6,838 nucleotides of DNA from JBKEDH01 sp047975295 (GTDB lineage Bacteria > Bacteroidota > Bacteroidia > Flavobacteriales > Flavobacteriaceae), in assembly GCA_047975295.1 (NCBI GenBank), contig JBKEDH010000076.1:1-6838 (forward strand). The letters run 5' to 3'. This document shows, in pieces, positions 1 through 6,473 of the stretch. The notes under the pieces were generated by a model, which searched no databases, was not told the origin of the DNA, and saw only the letters and a list, made by a program, of their open reading frames with translations. The number at the start of each line of letters is the position of its first letter. Position 1 is the stretch's first letter. The position numbers were made by a program, and so were the translations under genes.

Positions 1-1444
1 TTTTTCTAAAAACAAGAAGGCATAAAATAGTTAATGCTGCATTAACAAAAATATTCATAAACCCAAAATCAAAGTCATACCAATGTATGAAAAAATGATT
101 TAGAGCATAGGTTACAATTGGCATCACCAAACATATATAAGGAATTACGGTATCGTTTACTCCTCTTTTGGTAAAAATGCCAAACATATAAAGCCCCAAT
201 AAAGGCCCATAAGTGTATCCGGCAACTTTAAATATAGTTGAAATAACATCGCCTTTGCTCTCTGAAAACAGTATGATAATTGTAAATATCACCGCCGAAA
301 ACCCAAATAAAGTACAATTTTTCAATATCTTCTGTTCTTTGGGATTTTTTTCCTTTACGTTTAAAAAATCGTGGGTAAACGATGTTGTTAATGCCGTTAG
401 AGCAGAATCGGCACTTGAAAACGATGCGGCCGTTATTCCCAATATAAAACTAACGGCTGCAATGGTGCCAAAATGGTTTAAGGACAGCATAGGAAAAAGG
501 TTATCGGTATTTATAAACGCTCCGTTTTCCATCTCAAGAGGGATGCCAAATTTTTCGGCATACAAATACAACATAACCCCCAAACCTAAAAAAAGAAACT
601 GTGTAACCGCCAATACCACACTAAAGCTCAAGATGTTTTTTTGTGCTTCTTTTTTGTTTTTGCAGGTAAGTGTTTTTTGCATCATATTTTGGTCCAGCCC
701 AACCATGGCAACAGCTATTAACATGCCCGATATAAATTGTTTAAAGAAATTGCTTCCAGAGTTAAAATCCCAATTGAAAATTTTATAATATTTGCTTTCT
801 GTTATTGATGTTAGGGTTTGGGAGAAACTTAAATTTAATGAGTCCTTTACAACATATATTGATACAACGGCTGCCAACACCAAAAAAAATGTTTGCAAAG
901 TGTCTGTCCAAACTATGGTTTTTATACCTGACTTGTGCGTATATAGCCAAATTAAAACCAAAATAAGCAATACGGTTACAAAAAACGGAATGCCAAACGC
1001 TTCGAATACGGCATATTGTAAAATTTTTGCTGCCAACATTAGTCGCAAAGCTGCCCCAAACGATTGCGATATTAAGAAAAACAACGACCCTGTTTTGTAC
1101 GACCTCGTTCCAAAACGTGTTTTTAAATAAGAATAAATGGACACCAATTTTAAATCATAATAAATGGGCACAAGAACGTAAGTTATAAATATGTAACCAA
1201 CCACATTACCTATAACAAATTGTAAATAATAAAAGTAATTGGTACCTACCATTCCGGGAATGGACACAAACGTAACCCCCGACAGCACAGCCCCTACCAT
1301 ACCAAAAGCAACAACTTGCCAAGGCGATTTTCTGTCGCCTGTATAAAAGGAATCGTCACTAGTGTTTTTTGAAACGAAGTGCGATATTATAAGCAATACC
1401 GCAAAATAGGATGCTATGATTAGTAAGACTATTGTGGCGTTCAT
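1..1444 (-). CDS. Sodium:solute symporter (SSS family), 3' end cut by window edge
   Basis: This is an inner-membrane transporter that would use the Na+ gradient to import a small solute, probably a sugar or amino sugar. I translated the minus strand from the ATG at 1442-1444 (MNATIVLLIIASYF) and the frame stays open for 481 codons to the left edge. The chain is a series of hydrophobic spans. Family hallmarks are visible: the N-terminal GAVLSGVTFVSIPGMVG stretch (about residues 51-67, equivalent to the broken first core helix), WTDTLQTFF (179-187), GLDQNMMQKTL (249-259), and a helix carrying AASFSSADSALTAL (339-352), whose Ser-Ser-x-Asp-Ser matches the Na+-site serines of vSGLT-type proteins. 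YGPLLGLYMFGIFTKRG (412-428) is also typical. Bacteroidota members are usually about 480-500 residues, so probably little is missing. It follows susD on the same strand after a terminator-like hairpin. The substrate cannot be read from sequence; MurNAc/GlcNAc is an inference from the NagX-like neighbour. Confidence 0.93.
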   Translation of the reverse strand, partial: MNATIVLLIIASYFAVLLIISHFVSKNTSDDSFYTGDRKSPWQVVAFGMVGAVLSGVTFVSIPGMVGTNYFYYLQFVIGNVVGYIFITYVLVPIYYDLKLVSIYSYLKTRFGTRSYKTGSLFFLISQSFGAALRLMLAAKILQYAVFEAFGIPFFVTVLLILVLIWLYTHKSGIKTIVWTDTLQTFFLVLAAVVSIYVVKDSLNLSFSQTLTSITESKYYKIFNWDFNSGSNFFKQFISGMLIAVAMVGLDQNMMQKTLTCKNKKEAQKNILSFSVVLAVTQFLFLGLGVMLYLYAEKFGIPLEMENGAFINTDNLFPMLSLNHFGTIAAVSFILGITAASFSSADSALTALTTSFTHDFLNVKEKNPKEQKILKNCTLFGFSAVIFTIIILFSESKGDVISTIFKVAGYTYGPLLGLYMFGIFTKRGVNDTVIPYICLVMPIVTYALNHFFIHWYDFDFGFMNIFVNAALTILCLLVFRK

Positions 1445-1458
1445 TTGGTTTTACGTTT

Positions 1459-1539
1459 TTACAGGTAGAATTTGTTTTTTATATAAGAACTTGCTTTAGC
1501 TTTTTCAATTGCTAAAAAAGCTTCAAATGAGTTTGTCAT
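1459..1539 (-). CDS. Possible 26-residue leader ORF upstream of the symporter
   Basis: A short ORF runs from the ATG at 1537-1539 to a TAA at 1459-1461, giving a 26-residue peptide that begins MTNSFEAFLAIEKAKASSYI. It ends 14 bp before the symporter start and is in a different frame from it. An A-rich stretch precedes its ATG, as is usual for start sites in this phylum. The peptide is lysine-rich with no obvious membrane segment or signal peptide, and I do not recognise it. It could be a translated leader that couples to or controls symporter expression, or simply a chance ORF in a 205-bp gap. Its length alone is not evidence of coding. Confidence 0.2.
   Translation of the reverse strand: MTNSFEAFLAIEKAKASSYIKNKFYL
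1478..1508 (-). promoter_or_regulatory. Weak candidate promoter for the symporter gene
   Basis: On the minus strand TTG (1506-1508) is followed after 20 bp by TATATAAA (1478-1485). The spacing is near that of the Bacteroidota -33 TTG / -7 TAnnTTTG pattern, but the -7 box matches only its first part. The symporter ATG is 33 bp downstream. A separate promoter would make sense because a terminator-like hairpin separates this gene from susD, but the sequence match is poor. Confidence 0.15.
1496..1522 (-). repeat. Inverted repeat with two competing pairings in the symporter leader
   Basis: The 8-base arms AGCTTTTT (1498-1505) and AAAAAGCT (1515-1522) are perfectly complementary around a 9-base loop. 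An overlapping alternative pairs TTAGC (1496-1500) with GCTAA (1511-1515). The two stems share bases and cannot form together. No U-run follows in the minus-strand RNA, so this is not a terminator. It lies inside the 26-residue ORF, 50-80 bp before the symporter start. A/T-rich chance complementarity is a fair alternative. Confidence 0.35.
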
Positions 1540-1575
1540 TATTTTTTTACAACATAAAGAAAAGACAATAAAATA

Positions 1576-1609
1576 GTTATTGGGAGGGCGCGCGAGCCTT
1601 CCCAACAAC
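1576..1609 (-). terminator. Hairpin terminator downstream of susD
   Basis: Two 14-base arms (GTTATTGGGAGGGC at 1576-1589 and GCCTTCCCAACAAC at 1596-1609) are complementary at 12 of 14 positions around the 6-base loop GCGCGA. On minus-strand RNA one exception is a G-U wobble and the other an A-C mismatch. The stem is strongly GC-rich in otherwise AT-rich DNA. The minus-strand sequence after it is T-rich (TATTTTATTGTCTTTTC), as expected of an intrinsic terminator. It sits 41 bp after the susD stop codon and so probably ends or attenuates the susCD transcript before the symporter. No gene points the other way into it. Confidence 0.75.
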
Positions 1610-1613
1610 TACC

Positions 1614-1641
1614 AACTACTAAATTAAAAACTACTAAATTA
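1614..1641. repeat. Short tandem direct repeat between susD and its terminator
   Basis: The 13-base unit AACTACTAAATTA occurs at 1614-1626 and again at 1629-1641, separated by two A residues (15-bp period). A related CAACTACC lies just before it. It is in the transcribed 3' region after the susD stop. No function is evident; slippage or local duplication is the simplest origin. Confidence 0.6.
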
Positions 1642-1649
1642 TCTGTATT

Positions 1650-3143
1650 CTAATTATTATTATCCCACCACATTCTCGTTAACAGACTATCCCCTCCTTG
1701 TTGTTCGATGGCTGCGGCCACATTATTTGGATTGTTCAATTTTTCCGAACCCGGATACGGCAACCTACGAGGTATTTCACCTCCGGTAAGTACCGTTGCA
1801 ACATCTGCTGGCACCAAAACCGGATAACCAGAACGTTTCCAATTTGAAAATGTCTCGATTCCATTACCAAAAGTTGCCACCCAATATTGCTCGTTTATCA
1901 TTTTTAATGCATCTGCTGGAACAAAGGGATTTTCATCTAAATAATCCATTATTTGGTCGGGTGTAATACCAACACCATGTCCATATAAAGACAAATACTC
2001 CATTGCCGCCGTTACTCCGGCATTATAGTGGGCTTCTACATCTCCCCCTGCCAGCTCCCAACGTTCTGCTGCTTCTGCCAGCATAAACTCGACTTCTGCA
2101 TAAGTTTGAAAAAACAAAGGTGCATCGTAAACAACAACTCCAGAACCTCCAAAAATATTGATATTGGGTTTGGAATTAGCGGCAGATCTTGTCGCATCGT
2201 TTATATCCTGTCCAAACTGTAGGGCAGGATCGGTATCTCCATCGACTGTAGAACACAGAACCGAAACTCGTGGATCGTTCCTGTCTTTCATAAAGTCCAT
2301 AAGTGTTTTTGAAATCTTAACTTGATTGGTTGCCCTTGACGTAAAACTCTTTGTTAGTGGATTTACGTTTGGTCCTCCGTCATTTGCCGAATTCTCATAT
2401 TGCACATAGGCTATATCATCATTACTCGTCATAACTCCCCTTTCAATGGCCTTTGTTGCCCAAGATTGAGCCGCAGCATTATCGACATTTACCATACGCA
2501 ATGCTAAACGAAGCATCAATGAATTTGCAAATTTCCTCCATTTTGTCTTATCACCTGAAAACAACAAATCGGCCGAGCCATAAGAACTATCGCTACTATC
2601 TGTAGCCAATGTTGTTGCCGCACTCTCCAAAGTTTCCAACATATCGGCATAAATATCGCTCTGTTTGTCGTATTTAGGAAAACGGATACCTTCCAAAAAT
2701 CCTTTACCTGCTTCGCTATATGGTATATCACCATAAGCATCGGTTAATCTGCTAAATATGAGTACTTTTTGTATTTTTGCTATGGCTAAATCGACTGCGG
2801 CAGTAGGTTCGTTACTTATTTCCAATTGTGACTCTAAGTCCACTATATTTTTAACTGTATTGGAAAATTGCTCTTCAAAAAATTGGTGGGTATTCCCCTC
2901 TTTATACAAAAATGAGGCGTAGGATGTATTGTTAAGATGCTGTATGTTTTGCATTAAATGGATAACATTCCAGAACAAACAGGCCACATAACTACTTCCT
3001 CCCGTATATAACTGGATAAATGTTAGTTTTGTTGATGGGTCGAGTTGTGTTGGTTTGGTTGGGTTTACGTTAAGTTCCTCAAACCCTTTATCACACGAAC
3101 CCAATGTTGCAACTATTAATAGAAATATAAATATTTTTTTCAT
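1650..3143 (-). CDS. susD: SusD/RagB-family outer-membrane lipoprotein (SusD_2 type)
   Basis: This is the surface-exposed glycan-binding lipoprotein that caps its SusC partner and delivers oligosaccharide to the transport pore. The chosen ATG (3141-3143) gives 497 residues opening with a lipoprotein signal, MKKIFIFLLIVATLGSC: a basic end, a hydrophobic core, and the lipobox LGSC with the lipidated Cys at 17. The acidic residues after it (D18, E22, E23) fit outer-surface sorting. Characteristic segments follow: YGDIPY (137-142), TKWRKFANSLMLRLALRM (200-217), EVEFMLAEAA (350-359), FSNWKRSGYP (432-441) and RRLPYPGSE...NNPNN (459-474). These point to the SusD_2 subgroup of about 500 residues, so the protein is full length. 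An ATG at 3167 would add eight residues (MLNFKTKK) ahead of the signal peptide and overlap susC; I judge it less likely. It starts 10 bp after the susC stop, so the pair is surely co-transcribed. The bound sugar is not evident from the sequence. Confidence 0.95.
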   Translation of the reverse strand: MKKIFIFLLIVATLGSCDKGFEELNVNPTKPTQLDPSTKLTFIQLYTGGSSYVACLFWNVIHLMQNIQHLNNTSYASFLYKEGNTHQFFEEQFSNTVKNIVDLESQLEISNEPTAAVDLAIAKIQKVLIFSRLTDAYGDIPYSEAGKGFLEGIRFPKYDKQSDIYADMLETLESAATTLATDSSDSSYGSADLLFSGDKTKWRKFANSLMLRLALRMVNVDNAAAQSWATKAIERGVMTSNDDIAYVQYENSANDGGPNVNPLTKSFTSRATNQVKISKTLMDFMKDRNDPRVSVLCSTVDGDTDPALQFGQDINDATRSAANSKPNINIFGGSGVVVYDAPLFFQTYAEVEFMLAEAAERWELAGGDVEAHYNAGVTAAMEYLSLYGHGVGITPDQIMDYLDENPFVPADALKMINEQYWVATFGNGIETFSNWKRSGYPVLVPADVATVLTGGEIPRRLPYPGSEKLNNPNNVAAAIEQQGGDSLLTRMWWDNNN

Positions 3144-3167
3144 TTTCTTTGTTTTAAAATTTAACAT
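3141..3167 (-). promoter_or_regulatory. susC-susD junction and choice of susD start
   Basis: Two in-frame ATGs are possible for susD. One (3165-3167) lies inside the last codons of susC, out of its frame. The other (3141-3143) is 10 bp after the susC TAA (3154-3156). The downstream ATG is preceded by the A-rich stretch AAAACAAAGAAA, which suits Bacteroidota ribosomes that rely little on Shine-Dalgarno pairing, and it directly begins a canonical lipoprotein signal. The tight spacing suggests translational coupling of the two subunits. Confidence 0.6.
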
Positions 3168-6100
3168 TTACAGAAAAACCATAGCTTCTGGTTGATGGAA
3201 TACCAAATCTTTCAATACCTTGGGAGTTAAGGTTATTTAGTGCTGCTTCTGGATCCACATTGTCAATTTTTTTCGAAATATAAAATAGATTTCTGCCTAT
3301 CAATGAAAATCTCAATTCATTAATAAAAATGTTTTCCAAGTTTTTTTTGGGTAAGGTATACGACATACTCAACTCCCTAAATTTAATAAAGTCTGTACTG
3401 TAAACAAATTCTTCGGAGATTCCCGCACTTTCTTCTCCTATAAATCCGTAGTATGTCCGTAAATTTTCTGGAGCAACTGTCATAGTAAATGGCTGTCCTG
3501 TAGCATCATCGATTCCCGATACCTCTAAGCCATTTTCCCTACCTTCAAGTGTTTTTTTATGCAAACCTCGCATCATTAACTCTCTATTTGTACCAGAGTG
3601 CACACTTCCCCCAAATTTTGCATCAATTAAAAACCCTAAGGACATATTTTTGTATTTAAATGTATTGGAAAATCCTAAAGTATAAGGAGCAACACCTTTT
3701 CCTAAAATTTTATTCTCTCCCTGTACCGGCCTGGGTACAGATCCCGTAATGTTATACATAATATTTCCGTTTTCGTCCCGCTTGTACGACGACCCATAGA
3801 TTACACCATAATTTTCTCCCACTATATGGGAAATGATTGCTGTTCTAGAACGTGTTTGGCTACCATCGACATTAATTGGCGTATCTTCATCGTCTGTGTG
3901 GACAATTTCACTATCGTTATACCCCAAATTAAATGATGTATTCCATGAGAAATTCTCTGTTTTTATCGGCATCCCACCTATTAATAGTTCAAGTCCTTTA
4001 TTTTTTAACTCTCCAATGTTCAATACAGCAGAGGTATATCCTGACGATTGTGAAGCCGCAGCCCTTACAATATCGTTAGTTGTTTTATTTTGATAATAAG
4101 CAACATCTATATTTAAACGGTTATTTAGAAACCTACCTTCTAAACCAAATTCAACTTCATCTTTTTGAAACGGAACTAAATTTGGATTCGGAATCGAATT
4201 TCCATTTAACTGACCAAATGATTGCCCTTGAAACGATCCTGTTACCGAATAATCCATGTTTAATGCATACGCATCACTTGCCCCTCCTGCTACTTGGGCA
4301 TAACTGGCCCTCAATTTTGTATAATTAAATGCTTTTGGCAAATTAAATGCCTCACTTAACAGTAAACTACCACTTAAAGACCAATAAAAATCGTTATTAG
4401 GGGTCTCTTTTCCCGGAAAAGACAAAGTTGAGAACCAATCGTTTCTGCCGGTAAAAGTTAAGTAAAAGAACCTATCGTAGCTAAACTCAAACGAGCCGTA
4501 CACCGAATTGGTTTTTGTTTTATAGTAACTATTTGTTGGTTCTGGCAAGGTTGTATTGTTTAAATCTTCTAAACCTACAACAATAAACCCTCTACCAAGA
4601 GCACTTAACTGTTCAAAAGTATTCGACCTTGTATTAAGCCCTACTATAGAACTGGTTGAAATCTTACCGAATAGATCTTTTTCTACACCCAACATAAAAT
4701 CCGCATTAAACGATGAGTAGGTTGCCTTTCTTTGAGAAAGTTCTCCTGTTGGTCGATAAGCTGTACCATAGGGTGTCACAGCTACTCTGGACAAGTCATA
4801 AGTATCTAAACCGGCACGCCCCAAAGCATATAGCCAATCCGTTACATCGTAACGTAAAGTTGTTGATACGGTCAATCTGTTTTTTCTATCATCATTGTTA
4901 AAATTATTAACAGCCCAATAAGGATTTGAGATAAATTGGCTTGGTTGAAACAGAAGCTCCGTTCCCTCTTCGTTAGCACCCGGTTTTAAACCATAAATAT
5001 CCAAACTACCTGGCAATACGTATGCTACTGTATTTGCATTTCCTGGAGTATCACCTATATTAATACGGTTATGTACTTTTTCGACAACATATTTGGCATT
5101 AATGGTTGAGGTTAATTTAGGATTAATATTTGCCATTGTATTTAACGACAAAGACTTCCTATTTAATGTTGTTTCAGGAAAAATATCTTTATTATCTAAA
5201 TTTGAAAAAGAAAAACGATAATTATACCCATCCCCACCTTTTGATAAGGCTATTGTATTTACCGCTGTTGTTCCTGTTTTATAAAATTTATCTAAATTAC
5301 TACCTTTATACGAATACGGTCTTTTAACACCATCCCAGTTATAAACAGAGCTACCATCCATTATATCTCCCCAAGAATACAAAGAGCTAACAAAAGAATC
5401 ATCAATCGCATTGGCTGCATTTGCTATTTCAACAGGATTATTATTTACATCATATTCGTACCCTGGTTTTAACCTATTGTTTCCTTGCCCATATTTGGTC
5501 TGCACATCCAATAAATTTGAGTTTATTTTTTCGAAGGTATAAGAACTTGAATATTCTATTCCCAAATTTCTTTGGTTTTTCCCAGATTTTGTAGTAATCA
5601 TAATGACACCATTGGAAGCCAACGAGCCATAAAGTGCCGCCGCAGAACTACCTTTTAATACCGATACAGATTCTATATCGTCAGGATTTAAAGTTGATAT
5701 ATCATCTCCTCCATCACCTGTGCCATCATTAGTTGGCCCTACAACCGAACCATTTGTATTATTCAAAATAGGTATCCCATCTACCACATAAAGCGGCTGG
5801 TTATTTCCTGTCAGCGAACTTGCCCCTCGAATTATAACCCTACTGGATCCTGAAGCGCCAGTACTACCGGTAGATATGTTGACACCCGCTACCCGTCCTT
5901 GCAGCGAGTTAACAGCACTTGCTGTTTTTACTTGGGACAACTCATCACCCTCAACTTTAGCAAGCGAATATCCCAGAGCTTTAGACTCCCTTTTAATACC
6001 AAGCGCTGTAACAACCACCTCCCCAAGGCTGGTTATATCTTCTTCCATAGCTACATTAACGACTTGATTTTTTCCTGTTAAGGCAACAGATACCTTTTTA

Positions 6101-6342
6101 TACCCTACAAAACTAAAAATAAGTAATTTGTTTATGGAACTTTCTACAGCGAGAGAAAAATTTCCATCAAAGTCCGTAATACTACCTGTTGATGTTCCTT
6201 CAACGGTAACATTTACCCCTCCTATTGGGATACCACTTTCTTTATCGGTAACAGTTCCCGATATCGTTACAGATTGCCCGAAAGCACTCTGGACAACAAC
6301 CAACATCAGCAAAGTGATAAATTGAAGATAATTTTTTTTCAT
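3154..6342 (-). CDS. susC: SusC/RagA-family TonB-dependent outer-membrane transporter
   Basis: This is an outer-membrane pore driven by TonB-ExbBD that imports the ligand captured by the adjacent SusD. It is complete at 1062 residues, the usual size. The order is: a signal peptide (about 1-22, ending SAFG before Gln23); a carboxypeptidase-regulatory-like (CarbopepD_reg) domain, about 24-104, containing ISGTVTDKESGIPIGGVNV and FSFVGYKK; a TonB-box-like stretch, GEVVVTALGIKRE (107-119); a plug domain, about 120-255, with VIIRGASSL and PLYVVDGIPI; and the SusC signature ALYGSLASNGVIMITTKSGK (236-255). A long 22-stranded-type barrel follows, ending in an aromatic residue (SVNVKF), the usual signal for barrel assembly. 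There is no N-terminal STN (secretin/TonB short) domain, so direct signalling to an anti-sigma factor is unlikely. It is preceded by a 131-bp gap with a candidate promoter and followed at once by susD. No frameshift or missing part is seen. The substrate is unknown. Confidence 0.97.
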   Translation of the reverse strand: MKKNYLQFITLLMLVVVQSAFGQSVTISGTVTDKESGIPIGGVNVTVEGTSTGSITDFDGNFSLAVESSINKLLIFSFVGYKKVSVALTGKNQVVNVAMEEDITSLGEVVVTALGIKRESKALGYSLAKVEGDELSQVKTASAVNSLQGRVAGVNISTGSTGASGSSRVIIRGASSLTGNNQPLYVVDGIPILNNTNGSVVGPTNDGTGDGGDDISTLNPDDIESVSVLKGSSAAALYGSLASNGVIMITTKSGKNQRNLGIEYSSSYTFEKINSNLLDVQTKYGQGNNRLKPGYEYDVNNNPVEIANAANAIDDSFVSSLYSWGDIMDGSSVYNWDGVKRPYSYKGSNLDKFYKTGTTAVNTIALSKGGDGYNYRFSFSNLDNKDIFPETTLNRKSLSLNTMANINPKLTSTINAKYVVEKVHNRINIGDTPGNANTVAYVLPGSLDIYGLKPGANEEGTELLFQPSQFISNPYWAVNNFNNDDRKNRLTVSTTLRYDVTDWLYALGRAGLDTYDLSRVAVTPYGTAYRPTGELSQRKATYSSFNADFMLGVEKDLFGKISTSSIVGLNTRSNTFEQLSALGRGFIVVGLEDLNNTTLPEPTNSYYKTKTNSVYGSFEFSYDRFFYLTFTGRNDWFSTLSFPGKETPNNDFYWSLSGSLLLSEAFNLPKAFNYTKLRASYAQVAGGASDAYALNMDYSVTGSFQGQSFGQLNGNSIPNPNLVPFQKDEVEFGLEGRFLNNRLNIDVAYYQNKTTNDIVRAAASQSSGYTSAVLNIGELKNKGLELLIGGMPIKTENFSWNTSFNLGYNDSEIVHTDDEDTPINVDGSQTRSRTAIISHIVGENYGVIYGSSYKRDENGNIMYNITGSVPRPVQGENKILGKGVAPYTLGFSNTFKYKNMSLGFLIDAKFGGSVHSGTNRELMMRGLHKKTLEGRENGLEVSGIDDATGQPFTMTVAPENLRTYYGFIGEESAGISEEFVYSTDFIKFRELSMSYTLPKKNLENIFINELRFSLIGRNLFYISKKIDNVDPEAALNNLNSQGIERFGIPSTRSYGFSVNVKF

Positions 6343-6359
6343 AATGAATTAAGTTTATT

Positions 6360-6416
6360 ATGCATAAAATTACTAAAAAAAATAAAAACACGCAATTTTT
6401 ATGCAAAAAAATGCAT
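6360..6416. repeat. ATGCA dyad cluster (putative operator) over the susC promoter
   Basis: TGCATAAAATT (6361-6371) and AATTTTTATGCA (6394-6405) form an inverted repeat, identical apart from one extra A/T, separated by 22 bp. A further ATGCAT lies at 6411-6416, making a second dyad ATGCA-N6-TGCAT (6401-6416). The ATGCA cores begin at 6360, 6401 and 6411, so their spacings (41 and 10 bp) are close to whole helical turns. The arms flank and overlap the candidate -33 and -7 boxes, as an operator would. The regulator is unknown. AT-richness makes partial symmetry easier by chance. Confidence 0.45.
6377..6407 (-). promoter_or_regulatory. Candidate Bacteroidota-type promoter for susCD
   Basis: On the minus strand TTTG (6404-6407) is followed after exactly 19 bp by TATTTTTT (6377-6384). 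The former matches the -33 element, and the latter matches the -7 consensus TAnnTTTG except at the last base. Transcription would start near 6370, about 28 bp before the susC ATG. No terminator-like hairpin is seen after the upstream acyltransferase gene, so susCD could also be read through from it. Confidence 0.4.
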
Positions 6417-6473
6417 GTTTAATATTAAAAAATTGCAAATAAATTTACATATATGCTTATTTATAATATAAAA

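Noticed and set aside
213..1130. Two consecutive plus-strand ORFs (191 and 112 codons)
   Set aside because: The minus strand over this stretch reads as one uninterrupted, clearly recognisable SSS symporter. The plus-strand translations have no recognisable motif and are antisense shadows.
2516..2740. 74-codon minus-strand ORF inside susD
   Set aside because: It is in another frame of the same strand and fully within the SusD coding region; no start context or motif supports it.
3833..4328. Plus-strand ORFs of 86 and 82 codons, and others of 60-65 codons at 2028, 4713, 5130, 5876, 5899 and 6128
   Set aside because: All lie antisense inside the confidently identified susC or susD coding sequence and show no family motifs.
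6437..6463. Possible hairpin (AAATAA ... TTATTT) after the acyltransferase gene
   Set aside because: It has only six A-T pairs with a loop of about 14 bases, so it is too weak to call a terminator.
6274..6471. 65-codon plus-strand ORF crossing the susC start and upstream gap
   Set aside because: Half of it is antisense to the SusC signal peptide and the rest is low-complexity AT-rich promoter DNA.
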